A stretch of DNA of 64,000 nt from Rhizobium mongolense subsp. loessense (GTDB lineage Bacteria; Pseudomonadota; Alphaproteobacteria; Rhizobiales; Rhizobiaceae). The stretch is from assembly GCF_900099775.1 (NCBI RefSeq), contig NZ_FMTM01000001.1, positions 1,462,120 to 1,526,119 on the forward strand, written 5' to 3'. The position numbers and the translations under genes are program-made. The notes beneath the pieces were generated by a model. The model did no database searches. It was not told the DNA's origin and saw nothing but the letters and a program-made list of their open reading frames with translations. The stretch's first letter is position 1. Every line of letters begins with the position of its first letter. Positions 26,291-35,536 of this stretch are shown here, in pieces.

Positions 26291-28048
26291 ATGCATGAAG
26301 TTCAAAATGAGACACGAAGCAAGGGGCAAACCGGGGGAGTCCAAAAACAAGACAGCCCAAGGTTGCTGGTTATTCAAGCAAAGCGTGTATTTTTGTTTGG
26401 GTTGCTTTATGCAGCTGCACTAAGCGTGTGTCTGAACATATTACAACTGACGATGCCCCTGTTCATGCTGCAAGTTCATGACAGGGTACTCAACAGTCAG
26501 AGCATGGACACACTTGCAATGCTCACCATCTTGGCCGTCGGCGCCCTTGTGGTGCTCGGTGTTCTGGAATTCATCCGTGCCCTCTCGTTCCAAGCCATCG
26601 GAGGCGCGCTCGTGCGTCGGCTGAACATGCCCGTCCTGGCGGCCGCCGTTCAGGCTTCTGTCGATCAGGGCCTGTCGCGCGCGACCCAGTCGCTTCGGGA
26701 CATCGCAGAATTGCGAAGCTTCCTGACCTCGTCAGCGGTCAGTGCGCCCCTAGACGCTGCCTGGTCACCGATTTTCCTCGGCGCCCTTTTCCTTTTGCAT
26801 CCGCTTTTTGGTCTAATCGGAGCCGTCTCCGCCGCACTGCTCATTTGCGGCGGACTGGTCACGGACATGTTGACGCACCAACTCATCAAGGAAGCGAATC
26901 AAACAAATATCGAGGCCGTGTCCAGGATTGGCGCTTCGCTGCGACATGCCGAGGCCATCGAGGCGATGGGCATGCTGCCAGCTCTGGCGAGCCGTTGGCG
27001 CTCCCTTCAACTGCAGGCTCTCAGCGCCTTTGAAACGAGTGGGTGCAGGAGCAAGGCGATGTCGTCCATCACCCGCAGCCTGCGCTATTCCATCCAGATC
27101 ATGACGCTGGCAGCCGGAGCCTATCTGGTGCTGGAGCAGGAAATCACGCCTGGCGCCATGATGGCATCGAGCATTCTTGTCGGGCGCCTACTGATCCCCT
27201 TCGATTCGATCATCGAGAATTGGCGGCAATGGGTGCTGGCGATCGCTGGCTGGCGTCGCCTCGAGGCCCTTCTCAAGGCGGATCTTGCAATCCGCCAAAC
27301 GATGCCCACGCCACATTCGTCGGGCGACATTGTGGTCGATAAGCTCGTCTACGCAGCTCCGGGGCTGGATGTGCCCATCATCAAGGGCATTTCTTTCTCC
27401 CTCTCTCCGGGCGAGGTTCTTGGCGTGATCGGTCCCTCCGCGGCCGGCAAATCGACACTCGCGCGGCTGCTGGTCGGCATCTTGCGCCCCACGTCCGGCG
27501 GCGTCTTCCTCGACGGCAACAACACCTATCTCTGGGAGCGTGGCTCGTTCGGTCAGGTGGTCGGATATCTGCCGCAATCCGTCTCGCTTTTGGAAGGCAC
27601 CATTCGAGAAAACATTGGGCGAATGGCGGACAGCGATCCCTACAAGGTGCTGGAGGCGGCGCGATTGGCCGACATCCACGAAATGATCGGACGCCTGCCA
27701 CTCGGTTACGACACACCCGTCGGCGACGGACATCTGACCCTTTCGGGAGGGCAGCGGCAGCGCATAGCGTTGGCGCGCTGCCTCTACAACCAACCTCGCC
27801 TCATCGTGCTCGACGAGCCGAACGCAAACCTGGACTCGATCGGCGAGCGGGCCCTTATCCGCGCGATCCAACGTGCGCGCGACGACGGCGCCATCGTTAT
27901 CATAATCGCTCACAGGCCAGCCATCATGCAGGTCGCCGACAAGCTGCTCGTGCTCGAAAACGGCCGCATCACACAGTTCGGACCGCGAACGGCTGTGGTT
28001 ACAGCCACGATGCCGGGCGAACCACACCGCGAGGTAGCCGCAATATGA
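26291..28048 (+). CDS. wgdA: Type I secretion ABC transporter/permease, WgdA (ExpD1)-like
   Basis: A 585-residue PrtD/HlyB-type exporter. The start at 26291 has GAGG nine bases upstream. A membrane domain with about six helices (RVFLFGLLYAAALSVCLNIL; TLAMLTILAVGALVVLGVLE) is followed by an ATPase with Walker A GPSAAGKST (about 380), signature LSGGQRQR (about 482) and Walker B LIVLDEPNANLD (about 503). Its stop overlaps the adaptor start as ATGA. With the adaptor and an outer-membrane TolC (not in this window) it would export the RTX protein encoded next door. S. meliloti ExpD1 is the equivalent by gene order. Confidence 0.88.
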   Translation: MHEVQNETRSKGQTGGVQKQDSPRLLVIQAKRVFLFGLLYAAALSVCLNILQLTMPLFMLQVHDRVLNSQSMDTLAMLTILAVGALVVLGVLEFIRALSFQAIGGALVRRLNMPVLAAAVQASVDQGLSRATQSLRDIAELRSFLTSSAVSAPLDAAWSPIFLGALFLLHPLFGLIGAVSAALLICGGLVTDMLTHQLIKEANQTNIEAVSRIGASLRHAEAIEAMGMLPALASRWRSLQLQALSAFETSGCRSKAMSSITRSLRYSIQIMTLAAGAYLVLEQEITPGAMMASSILVGRLLIPFDSIIENWRQWVLAIAGWRRLEALLKADLAIRQTMPTPHSSGDIVVDKLVYAAPGLDVPIIKGISFSLSPGEVLGVIGPSAAGKSTLARLLVGILRPTSGGVFLDGNNTYLWERGSFGQVVGYLPQSVSLLEGTIRENIGRMADSDPYKVLEAARLADIHEMIGRLPLGYDTPVGDGHLTLSGGQRQRIALARCLYNQPRLIVLDEPNANLDSIGERALIRAIQRARDDGAIVIIIAHRPAIMQVADKLLVLENGRITQFGPRTAVVTATMPGEPHREVAAI

Positions 28049-29445
28049 CTGAAAAGAGGCCCCTTGCGGTCCGCTCCGATCTCTCCGAACGTCGCCTCCA
28101 GCGGCGTCAGCCGGCATCGCGGGATGTTGGCTACTCGAACTTGGAATTCGACCGGTTTGATAGCCGTTCGCCGCTTCGTCGCCTTGTCGTTGCGGGGCTC
28201 GCCACGATCCTTGTGTCCTTCGGGGGATTTTTTGCCTGGGCCTTTTCGGTCGAGCTCAGCAGCGCGACGGTCGCCAACGGCACGGTCATCGTCGATTCGA
28301 AGCGAAAGACTATCAGCCATTTCGAAGGCGGCGTGATGAGTCTACTGCTCGTTCAGGAGGGCGACAAAGTTTCCGCCGGGCAGCCCCTAATCGCGTTGGA
28401 GGATACGCGCGCCCGTTCCAGCCTGCAGTCGCTCCAAATCCGACGCATTGGCCTAATCGCGAAACTGGCGCGATTGAAAGCCGAGCAGACCGACATGCCG
28501 CAAATCAGCTTTCCACGCGATTTGGGTGACAGCCGGGACGATACGGTCGATGACGCCGTCAGGGCGGAGACGATATTCTTCGAAAAGCGGCGCGAGACCA
28601 AGGTCGGACGCGTCGAGGTCCAGCAAAAGACCATCGAGGAGCATATCGAACAAGCAACGTCGCTCGGCATCCAGATCCAGGCGACCGACCAGCAAATCGA
28701 TCTCATGAAAGAGCACCGGACGGCGACGGAAACGTTGGCGAAAAAAGGCGCGGCACCGCGCACGCAACTCATCGAGATCGACTCCAAGCTAAGTGAGCTT
28801 GCGAGGGAACGGGGCGAACTCGTCGGCAACAAGGCCCAGGCAGAAAAAGCCGCAGCAGGCGCACAGCTTGCGCTGACCGGGATCGAAAGTGACTTTCAGT
28901 CGACGATTGCCGGCGAAATCACCACGGCACGCATCGATCTGGCGGACGTCGAAGAGCAGATCATCGCTTCGAAGGACGTGCTGCGGCGCCTTGAGATTCG
29001 CTCTCCGCAGGATGGCATCATCAGCAACATCTTGCTGCGCACCCCTGGCAGCGCGGTCACGCCAGGCCAGCCGTTGCTCGAGATCGTTCCGGAAAATGAG
29101 CCACTGCTGGTCGAAATGCGCGTCAATCCTCGCGACATCGACAGCATTTCCGTGGGCTCGCATACACAAGTCCGGCTGACAGCCTATAATCAACGCTCCC
29201 GCCTGCCGATGGAAGGCACCATTACATATGTCGCCGCGGACCAGTCGGTAGATGAAAAGTCAAACAGTGCGTTTTTCGTCGCGCGCGCAAAACTCGATCC
29301 GGCATCGCTCAAGGCAAACCCGGATGTCCACCTTTATCCCGGCATGCCCGCGGAGGTGCTGATCATCCACGAGTCACGCCGTGCGATCGACTACCTCACT
29401 TCTCCCGTCCTCGAGAGCTTCAATCGCGCGTTCAGGGAAGACTAG
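28045..29445 (+). CDS. wgdB: Type I secretion membrane-fusion protein, WgdB (ExpD2)-like
   Basis: A 466-residue HlyD/PrtE-family adaptor. One N-terminal membrane helix at about 50-70 (LVVAGLATILVSFGGFFAWA) precedes the lipoyl half (TISHFEGGVMSLLLVQEGDK). A long periplasmic coiled coil follows (about 120-310, with EEHIEQATSLGIQIQATDQQ), then the second half (EIRSPQDGIISNILLRTPGS) and the beta-barrel ending PAEVLIIHESRRAIDYL. It overlaps the ABC exporter gene by 4 bases. Together they form the inner-membrane complex for RTX secretion. Confidence 0.88.
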   Translation: MTEKRPLAVRSDLSERRLQRRQPASRDVGYSNLEFDRFDSRSPLRRLVVAGLATILVSFGGFFAWAFSVELSSATVANGTVIVDSKRKTISHFEGGVMSLLLVQEGDKVSAGQPLIALEDTRARSSLQSLQIRRIGLIAKLARLKAEQTDMPQISFPRDLGDSRDDTVDDAVRAETIFFEKRRETKVGRVEVQQKTIEEHIEQATSLGIQIQATDQQIDLMKEHRTATETLAKKGAAPRTQLIEIDSKLSELARERGELVGNKAQAEKAAAGAQLALTGIESDFQSTIAGEITTARIDLADVEEQIIASKDVLRRLEIRSPQDGIISNILLRTPGSAVTPGQPLLEIVPENEPLLVEMRVNPRDIDSISVGSHTQVRLTAYNQRSRLPMEGTITYVAADQSVDEKSNSAFFVARAKLDPASLKANPDVHLYPGMPAEVLIIHESRRAIDYLTSPVLESFNRAFRED

Positions 29446-29480
29446 ATTTCCAGGAAATTGGCATGCTGCACAGCAGAAAT

Positions 29481-29499
29481 TGTTTCAAATTTTGAAGCT
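29481..29499. promoter_or_regulatory. WggR-type operator 3 (upstream of the RTX/glycosyltransferase unit)
   Basis: TGTTTCAAATTTTGAAGCT: the core TTCAAA-T-TTTGAA is symmetric, and 14 of 19 positions equal the perfect site. It lies 217 bases before the RTX gene in a 270-base AT-rich gap, the expected place for control of the wge operon. Confidence 0.6.
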
Positions 29500-29504
29500 A
29501 TTCC

Positions 29505-29530
29505 AAAGTAAAATATTTACATATTACTTT
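29505..29530. promoter_or_regulatory. Second inverted repeat upstream of the RTX gene
   Basis: AAAGTAA (29505-29511) and TTACTTT (29524-29530), perfect 7-bp arms 12 bases apart, five bases after operator 3. The arms equal the outer halves of operator 1 in inverted order. It may be an additional regulator contact or part of the promoter. Confidence 0.4.
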
Positions 29531-29715
29531 ATGATCGCGGATATTATCGAAACAATGTGCCAATAATATTCAATTTGGGAAATATATTTCTCAAGACAAG
29601 CCATTTTAGATTCAAGATATGTTGCACTTCGGTTTTTTGCAGTGCACATTTCAAGCGCGAAATCGTCGCACCCTGCGCCGAGACGCATGAATATCAATCC
29701 GAAGAGGAGAGGCAG

Positions 29716-30375
29716 ATGGCCACATTGGAAGGCGGAGCATACGACGATGCGCTGTTCGGCTCCCGCTTTAACGACTTCATTCGCGCCCATGGGGGCGCTG
29801 ATTTCGTGAGCGGCGGCAACGGGCACGACCTCGTGTTCGGTGATGACGGTGACGACCTGCTGTTCGGCGGAAAGGGAAACGATTCCCTGTTCGGCGGCGA
29901 GGACAGCGACTTGTTGAACGGTGAAAACGGGAATGACAACCTCGTCGGCGGCTGGGGTGATGATCTTCTGTACGGCGACAAAGGCAACGACACCCTGCTC
30001 GGCGGCCAGGGAAACGACCTCCTGTCCGGCGGCAAGGGCGCCGATATACTTTATGGCGGCGATGGTGCCGACATCATTGATGGCGGTGCTGGCAACGACG
30101 TCCTGGCAGGCGGTGCTGGACACGACATCTTCGTCTTCGACGGCGGCGGCGGGAATGACGTCATCCTCGACTTTCACGCTGGCGAGGATCTGCTGCAGAT
30201 CTCGAAGGGCATCAATGGCCTCGACGTGTCTTCGCCCGAAGACCTGGCCTCGCGTGTCACGCAGGTAGGGGGCAATGTCGTCGTGGATCTCGGCCATGGC
30301 GATACGCTCACATTGGTAAATGTCGATGCCGACGACATCCATGCCAATCCCGAGAACTACTTCACCGTTCACTGA
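29716..30375 (+). CDS. wgeA: Small RTX calcium-binding protein, WgeA (ExpE1)/NodO-like
   Basis: A 219-residue acidic protein. The ATG at 29716 follows a clear GAGAGG site. From about residue 25 to 145 it is almost entirely glycine-rich nonapeptide repeats of the form GGxGxDxLx (GGKGNDSLFGG, YGDKGNDTLLGGQGNDLLSG), which bind calcium in a beta-roll. The C-terminal 70 residues lack repeats (LDFHAGEDLLQISKG to ENYFTVH) and should carry the uncleaved type I secretion signal. There is no signal peptide and no separate catalytic domain. It is the first gene after the exporter genes and starts the glycosyltransferase operon, as expE1 does in S. meliloti. Likely role: secreted protein interacting with the polysaccharide. 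Confidence 0.88.
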   Translation: MATLEGGAYDDALFGSRFNDFIRAHGGADFVSGGNGHDLVFGDDGDDLLFGGKGNDSLFGGEDSDLLNGENGNDNLVGGWGDDLLYGDKGNDTLLGGQGNDLLSGGKGADILYGGDGADIIDGGAGNDVLAGGAGHDIFVFDGGGGNDVILDFHAGEDLLQISKGINGLDVSSPEDLASRVTQVGGNVVVDLGHGDTLTLVNVDADDIHANPENYFTVH

Positions 30376-30440
30376 ATATGACTTCTGCGCGCCCTGCCTC
30401 CTCCCGTTGGGCGCGCAACTCCGATCCAGAGAGGTAGCGT

Positions 30441-32696
30441 GTGACGTTCGACGAATCGATAGACGCCTCTGGCGTTTTCAGAAAGGCAAAGATCTTTCGG
30501 CTCGGCGCGGAGCTGGCCCTCCTTATCTGGGATCTCCCCCCGTCCCTTCCCGCCACCACAAAGTGCCTGTTGTCCATGGACCAGTCGCCGATACCGCTCG
30601 TCAGCATGATGCTGCCGCTTGGCAACGGAAGACAACGAATGTTCTGGGCGATGAGACCGGAAAAGCAGCCAGTGAGTGTGGGCATTTGCACGGAACACGG
30701 CAGCGCCGCCGAAACCATCGTGATGCAGCCGGCGCGCACGCTCGTGCCCCTCGATGTGGAGGCACTTTTCGCGGATCTCGCGCCGGATGCCCGCATCAAG
30801 TTCGTCAACAACCTGCTGACCGTGTGGCGAAGCGCCTTCCGCATCACCAGCGACCATCTTTTCAACATGGTGGTCGAAGACGCCCTTCACGCGCTCGTGC
30901 CCGAACCGCAGGCCGCCAGCATCGTCTGCCAGATTGCGCAAGGACGCCATCTGATTGAGACGGCTATCAATCCGGATCTAGGCAACGTCACAGCGATCTA
31001 TGCGGTCGGCGCAGCTTCGATTACACGCATGGCCGTAAGGCTCGTCCTCGGACGCAACGCGAAAAACGGCCTGCAATCGTGCCATTTCATCGCAGAGGCG
31101 CGTTCCCCTTCCCCTCCGTTTCTCATCGTCCTCCTGAGCAAGAACGGCGTCGCCATTCGCCAGCTTGCTCACGGCAAGCCTCGCCATCCCAACCTTCAGA
31201 GTTGGTGGGGCAAAAACCCCGAGGCGGTGGAACTGCGCGAAATGATTGTCCGTCGACTCGCCGCGCTGCCGGAAAGCGGCGCCGCCACGGCGATCGACCT
31301 TCAAGTTCGCGCACCACTGGCAACAAGTCGGATTGCTAAGTCATCGATGCATCCGTCCGGTGAGGTCGATCTCGCTCTGGCGCTCGACGACGGTCTGCTG
31401 GCCGGCGGCTGGTTCCACGCGCCGTCATCCGCGTTCGCCGGCATCGACTACGTCAAAGAGGACGGCACGGCCGTGCCGCTCGACGGCAACAGCTACGAAT
31501 TTCCGGCATGGGCGCAAGGGAAGGATGAGAAGAGTAAGACCGATGTGACCGGTTTCGTTGCCTGGGTCCCTCTTTCGGAATCCCCCGGGCCGCTCCTGCA
31601 ACCGCGATTTCAGATGCGGCTTGCCTCGGGAACGGTCAGGCCGCTGATACCGACGCCACAGCCTTTCGAGCCCGCGACACAACGAAACCATGTCCTGCGC
31701 GCCGTGCCGCCACAGCATGCGGTCGACGGTGCCTTCCGCACGATTCTCGCCCCTGCCCTGCAGGACATAGAACGACGATTGGGCAAGACCATAGAGGTCG
31801 ACAGCACAAAGGACTACAGCCTGCCCAAAAGCGCACCCCTCGTTTCCATTGTCGTGCCCCTCTACCGGGTTCTCGATTTCCTGCGCTTCCAACTGTCGGG
31901 GATGGCCACGGATCCATGGCTAGCAGCCAACGCGGAGCTCATCTATGTCCTCGATTCACCGGAAATCCAGGATGAGACGGAGCACCTGCTGGGCGGCCTG
32001 CACCTTCTGCATGGGCTGCCGATGAAGTTGGTCGTTATGAATCGCAACGGCGGTTATGCGCGTGCTTGCAATGCCGGCGCACGTTTTGCACGCGGCGCCA
32101 TACTGGTCATGCTCAATTCAGACGTCGTGCCTTGCGCGCCAGGCTGGCTTCAGGTGTTGTCGCGAGCGCTGTTGGAAAGCAACGAGCTGGGTGCCGTCGG
32201 CCCGAAACTGATCTTCGAAGACGGATCGCTGCAGCACGCTGGGCTGTACTTCGGCCGCGGCCAGCGCGGGATCTGGCTGAACCACCATTTCTACAAGGGC
32301 ATGCCTGGCGACTACGCGCCTGCGCAACATGCCCGCGACGTTCCCGGCGTTACCGGCGCTTGCCTCGTGACCCGCAGGGACACTTACGAACGCGTTGGCG
32401 GGTACAGCGAGGACTACGTGATCGGCGACTACGAGGACAGCGACCTGTGCCTCAAGATCCGTCGCGTCGGGCTCCAGATTGCCTATGAGCCGGCAGCGTG
32501 CCTGTATCATTTCGAGCGTCGCTCGATCCGCCGCAGCCAGGACTACATGCGCGGCGTTGCAAGCCAATACAATTCATGGCTGCACACGCAGCGCTGGGAG
32601 AACGATATCGCCGAACTGATGGCGAACCTATTCGATAGAGATCACGATCGACCCGCTGCGGCGGGTGTGAGAATCCGGGAAAGGAACGCGGCGTGA
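30441..32696 (+). CDS. wgeB: Glycosyltransferase family 2 with long N-terminal region, WgeB (ExpE2)-like
   Basis: A 751-residue protein with a GTG start preceded by AGAGAGG. Residues about 466-700 form a GT-A domain: LVSIVVPLYRVLDFLRFQLS, NGGYARACNAGARFA, a DxD-like MLNSDVVP (about 556) and GDYEDSDLCLKIRRVG. The N-terminal 440 residues contain alternating helical and beta segments with no motif I can name. The gene lies 65 bases after the RTX gene and overlaps the methyltransferase gene by 4 bases. It probably transfers a sugar to the growing repeat unit. Symbol given by position relative to wgeA only. Confidence 0.8.
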   Translation: MTFDESIDASGVFRKAKIFRLGAELALLIWDLPPSLPATTKCLLSMDQSPIPLVSMMLPLGNGRQRMFWAMRPEKQPVSVGICTEHGSAAETIVMQPARTLVPLDVEALFADLAPDARIKFVNNLLTVWRSAFRITSDHLFNMVVEDALHALVPEPQAASIVCQIAQGRHLIETAINPDLGNVTAIYAVGAASITRMAVRLVLGRNAKNGLQSCHFIAEARSPSPPFLIVLLSKNGVAIRQLAHGKPRHPNLQSWWGKNPEAVELREMIVRRLAALPESGAATAIDLQVRAPLATSRIAKSSMHPSGEVDLALALDDGLLAGGWFHAPSSAFAGIDYVKEDGTAVPLDGNSYEFPAWAQGKDEKSKTDVTGFVAWVPLSESPGPLLQPRFQMRLASGTVRPLIPTPQPFEPATQRNHVLRAVPPQHAVDGAFRTILAPALQDIERRLGKTIEVDSTKDYSLPKSAPLVSIVVPLYRVLDFLRFQLSGMATDPWLAANAELIYVLDSPEIQDETEHLLGGLHLLHGLPMKLVVMNRNGGYARACNAGARFARGAILVMLNSDVVPCAPGWLQVLSRALLESNELGAVGPKLIFEDGSLQHAGLYFGRGQRGIWLNHHFYKGMPGDYAPAQHARDVPGVTGACLVTRRDTYERVGGYSEDYVIGDYEDSDLCLKIRRVGLQIAYEPAACLYHFERRSIRRSQDYMRGVASQYNSWLHTQRWENDIAELMANLFDRDHDRPAAAGVRIRERNAA

Positions 32697-33532
32697 CTCA
32701 TGCGGCACTCCTGCATCCCACCAAGCCGGCCCGGCTGATCGATGAAGACCGTGTTCGCTGGCTAATCGAATCCGTTCGGGGCAATCGTTTTCTGCCGCAA
32801 CCGGAATCCACCAACGTCTTCGTGGGGGACGGGGATTTTCGCGCGATAGGAGCGGAGTTTCTCGGGTACTTCATTCGCATCGGCGGCCTGCGCGAAGACA
32901 GCCGCGTTCTCGACATCGGGTGCGGCATCGGCCGGATGGCCGTGCCGCTTACCCAATATCTCGATCCGCAAACCAGCCGCTACGATGGTATCGATCCAGT
33001 CGAGAGCGGTATTGGCTGGTGCCAGCGAACGATTGCGCCTGCCTACCCCAAATTCGCCTTCCGGCAACTGGACATCGCGCACGAGCTGTACAATCCGAAG
33101 GGCAAGATCAGCGGGATGGCCTTGACGCTTCCCTTTCCGGATCGTCATTTCGACTTCGTCATCATGACGTCCTTGGTCACTCATCTGCCGCCCGCGGAGG
33201 TCCTTGTCTACCTCGCCGAGGTCCGCAGAATCCTTTCACCCGGCGGGCGCCTGTTCATGACCGCCTTCGTGGTCGACCGGATCGCGGCGGCAAACGAAAA
33301 CGGGCGGCGCGATCCGCGTCTCGCCTTCCGCCGCTATGGCGAAAGCCCATGCTGGTTCGTACCCAACCAGCCACCGCTTGCCGCGGTCGGTTTCGAAGAC
33401 GGCTTTCTGGACAAGGCGCTCGAACGGGCCGGCCTCTCAGTCGCTCTGAAATCGCTTGGCCATTGGCGCGGCACCAACGCAGGCCACCATCAGGACTTCA
33501 TCGTGGCGAAGCGCCGGGGAAATGGTCGATGA
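32693..33532 (+). CDS. Class I SAM-dependent methyltransferase of the polysaccharide operon
   Basis: A 279-residue enzyme with motif I VLDIGCGIGRMAVPL (about 73-87), an acidic motif II region (YDGIDPVESG), and late motifs FDFVIMTSLVTHLPP and EVRRILSPGGRLFMTAF. It starts with GTG overlapping the previous stop as GTGA and ends overlapping the next start as ATGA. Location among glycosyltransferases suggests methylation of a sugar or of a lipid-linked repeat rather than of DNA or protein. A homologous methyltransferase-type gene is known in the S. meliloti wge operon (from memory, not checked). Confidence 0.85.
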   Translation: MTHAALLHPTKPARLIDEDRVRWLIESVRGNRFLPQPESTNVFVGDGDFRAIGAEFLGYFIRIGGLREDSRVLDIGCGIGRMAVPLTQYLDPQTSRYDGIDPVESGIGWCQRTIAPAYPKFAFRQLDIAHELYNPKGKISGMALTLPFPDRHFDFVIMTSLVTHLPPAEVLVYLAEVRRILSPGGRLFMTAFVVDRIAAANENGRRDPRLAFRRYGESPCWFVPNQPPLAAVGFEDGFLDKALERAGLSVALKSLGHWRGTNAGHHQDFIVAKRRGNGR

Positions 33533-34791
33533 GCAAGCGCATTCTGGTGGCAGCCCACAACCATCCGTCCCTTCACCCCGGTGGAACGGAGATATTTGCT
33601 CACGACTTGTTTCGTGCCTACCAGCGCGAGGGGCACGAAGCCCTGTTTCTCGGTGCCACGAACCAAATCCATCGCGAAGCCAGACCGGGCACGAGCTTTC
33701 AGAGCATCAGCTCGGCGGGAGATGAGGTCCTGCTTTGGTCCGGACACTTCGATCGCTTCTTCATGAGTCAGATCGACCTCTATGGTGTTGTGCCGGACAT
33801 AGCGGAGTTGCTGCGCGATTTCCGGCCAGATGTTGTTCACCTCCATCACCTGCTGCTGCTTGGCGCTGAGTTCCCTCACATCGTCCGCCGCACCTTACCC
33901 CACTGCCAGATCGTCATGACGCTCCATGACTACTACCCCATTTGCCACCATGAAGGCCTGATGGTACGCACCGGCAGCAAGGAGCTTTGTCACCAATCCA
34001 GCCCGGACCGCTGCCATGGCTGTTTCAAGGACATTCCGCTCGATCGCTTTGCCTTGCGCGAACGCCACCTGAAGGCCCTGCTGAGCACGGTTGACCACTT
34101 CGTCTCGCCAAGCGCTTTTTTACGGGAGCGCTTCGTGCGGTGGGGACTGGACGAAGATGCGATTAGCGTCATTCCCAATGGTATCCCCACCCGAAATGCC
34201 GGCGCGCGAAGGGAGCTGCTCCAGGGCGGGAAGCCGGTCTTCGGATATTTCGGAAATCTCAACCCCTGGAAGGGGGTGACCGTATTGCTCGACGCTGCGC
34301 GCCAGCTTCTGGCCGATGGCCTTGATTTCGAACTCCGCGTCCATGGCGGAGCGCCCTTCCAGAGCGAGGCCTTCGTCGATGAGATCAATCGGCGCTTTAC
34401 CGAAACGTCAGAATCCGTCCAGTCCCGAGGCCCCTATCGACGCGAAGATATTGGCGATCTGGTGGCCGCGGTCGATTGCACCATAGTTCCTTCCGTCTGG
34501 TGGGAGAACGCGCCGCTTGTCATTCAGGAAGCCCAGGCTCAAGGCCGTCCGGTCATCGCCAGCAACATCGGGGGAATGGCTGAACTGATCGAGCATGGCG
34601 TCAACGGCCTGACTGTTCCACCCAACGATTCCCGAGCGCTCGCCGTGGCGATGCGGAACATAGTGCAAGAGCCGAACCTGCTGCGCCAGCTCTCCGAAAA
34701 CGCCCGCAAGCCCGACGACATCGACACGACCGCCCGCCGCTACCTCAAGTGGATGGAGACGGCACAGGTTCAGGCACAGGAGAGCTTATGA
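33529..34791 (+). CDS. Family 4 glycosyltransferase with cysteine cluster (first of two paralogues)
   Basis: A 420-residue GT-B enzyme; the ATGA overlap at 33529 fixes the start (MSKRILVAAHNHPSLHPGGT). N-terminal domain: GGTEIFAHDLFRAYQREGHE and VVHLHHLLLLGAEFPHIV. C-terminal donor domain: FGYFGNLNPWKGVTVLLDA and VPSVWWENAPLVIQEAQAQG. Between them lies LCHQSSPDRCHGCFKDIP, with Cys spaced as C-x7-C-x2-C. The same Cys pattern recurs in the gene at 37771, so the two are paralogues. Such clusters may bind zinc or form a structural knuckle (inference). It overlaps its neighbours on both sides by 4 bases. Confidence 0.87.
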   Translation: MSKRILVAAHNHPSLHPGGTEIFAHDLFRAYQREGHEALFLGATNQIHREARPGTSFQSISSAGDEVLLWSGHFDRFFMSQIDLYGVVPDIAELLRDFRPDVVHLHHLLLLGAEFPHIVRRTLPHCQIVMTLHDYYPICHHEGLMVRTGSKELCHQSSPDRCHGCFKDIPLDRFALRERHLKALLSTVDHFVSPSAFLRERFVRWGLDEDAISVIPNGIPTRNAGARRELLQGGKPVFGYFGNLNPWKGVTVLLDAARQLLADGLDFELRVHGGAPFQSEAFVDEINRRFTETSESVQSRGPYRREDIGDLVAAVDCTIVPSVWWENAPLVIQEAQAQGRPVIASNIGGMAELIEHGVNGLTVPPNDSRALAVAMRNIVQEPNLLRQLSENARKPDDIDTTARRYLKWMETAQVQAQESL

Positions 34792-35519
34792 TTAGTCCCG
34801 CTGAACGACCGGATGCCGCATCCGAACAGGACAACGCCAAGCCGATGAACGGCCGGGTGGATGCCGTTGACATGGGCAAGGTCTTCGGCTGGGCATTCGA
34901 CCCGATGGCGCCGGATCAACGGCTGACCATTCGTGTCCTCCTCGATGGCAAGGTGATTGCCGAGGCTGTTGCCGACCGCAATCGTCCCGACCTGCGGCGC
35001 AACGGTATCGGCGACGGCAAACACGCATTTGAAATCGCGCTGCCCGATCCCGTCCAGTCTCGGGCGAACGATATTGTCGTCATGGCGCGAAATGGAAGCG
35101 GTTCCGAGCAGGCCCTGCGCGTTCCCCAGCCAAACGAGCAGGCGGCCGAGGCTCTTATCGCCGCACCGCTGGCGAAAGTGCTCGATAAGCTCGATTTGCT
35201 GATGGCGGCGCAGCGGCAGTTGCAGGTCTCACAGCGCTCGCTGCAGCGCACACCGGAAATCGATGCCGACAAGACCGAGACCGCCGGCCTCACCGATGTC
35301 AGCAACGCCGTCGAAAGCCTCAAGGTGGATATCAGCCAACGGCTGAATGATCTCGATGTCCATCTGATGCGGCTGGATGGGGTTGTGGCAGGAATGGAGA
35401 AGAACCTGAATACGTTGCGGAAGCGTGCGAACGGCGAAATAAAGCCCCTGCTGCTGCTGCTGTTTGTTCTCGTGGGATTTGCCGCGGGCGCCAGCCTTAC
35501 GCTGGTTGCCAGAATCTGA
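34788..35519 (+). CDS. Coiled-coil membrane protein with N-terminal beta domain
   Basis: A 243-residue protein; the ATGA overlap at 34788 marks the start (MISPAERPD). Residues about 20-85 form a beta-rich domain with GRVDAVDMGKVFGWAFDPMA and VADRNRPDLRRNGIGDGKHAFE. This pattern (a G-W-A-x-D-P opening, R-x-D-L middle and G-x-H-x-F end) also turns up beside glycosyltransferases. Residues 125-215 look like a coiled coil. One membrane helix is at the C-terminus (PLLLLLFVLVGFAAGASLTL). It may anchor or organise the glycosyltransferases at the membrane, or act as a chain-length factor. No enzyme motif is visible. Confidence 0.72.
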   Translation: MISPAERPDAASEQDNAKPMNGRVDAVDMGKVFGWAFDPMAPDQRLTIRVLLDGKVIAEAVADRNRPDLRRNGIGDGKHAFEIALPDPVQSRANDIVVMARNGSGSEQALRVPQPNEQAAEALIAAPLAKVLDKLDLLMAAQRQLQVSQRSLQRTPEIDADKTETAGLTDVSNAVESLKVDISQRLNDLDVHLMRLDGVVAGMEKNLNTLRKRANGEIKPLLLLLFVLVGFAAGASLTLVARI

Positions 35520-35536
35520 TCCAGGGAGGGTAAAGC

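Noticed and set aside
29716..30375. CRISPR-like or tandem DNA repeats in the RTX gene
   Set aside because: The periodicity is 27 bases but the DNA varies; it reflects the nonapeptide protein repeats.
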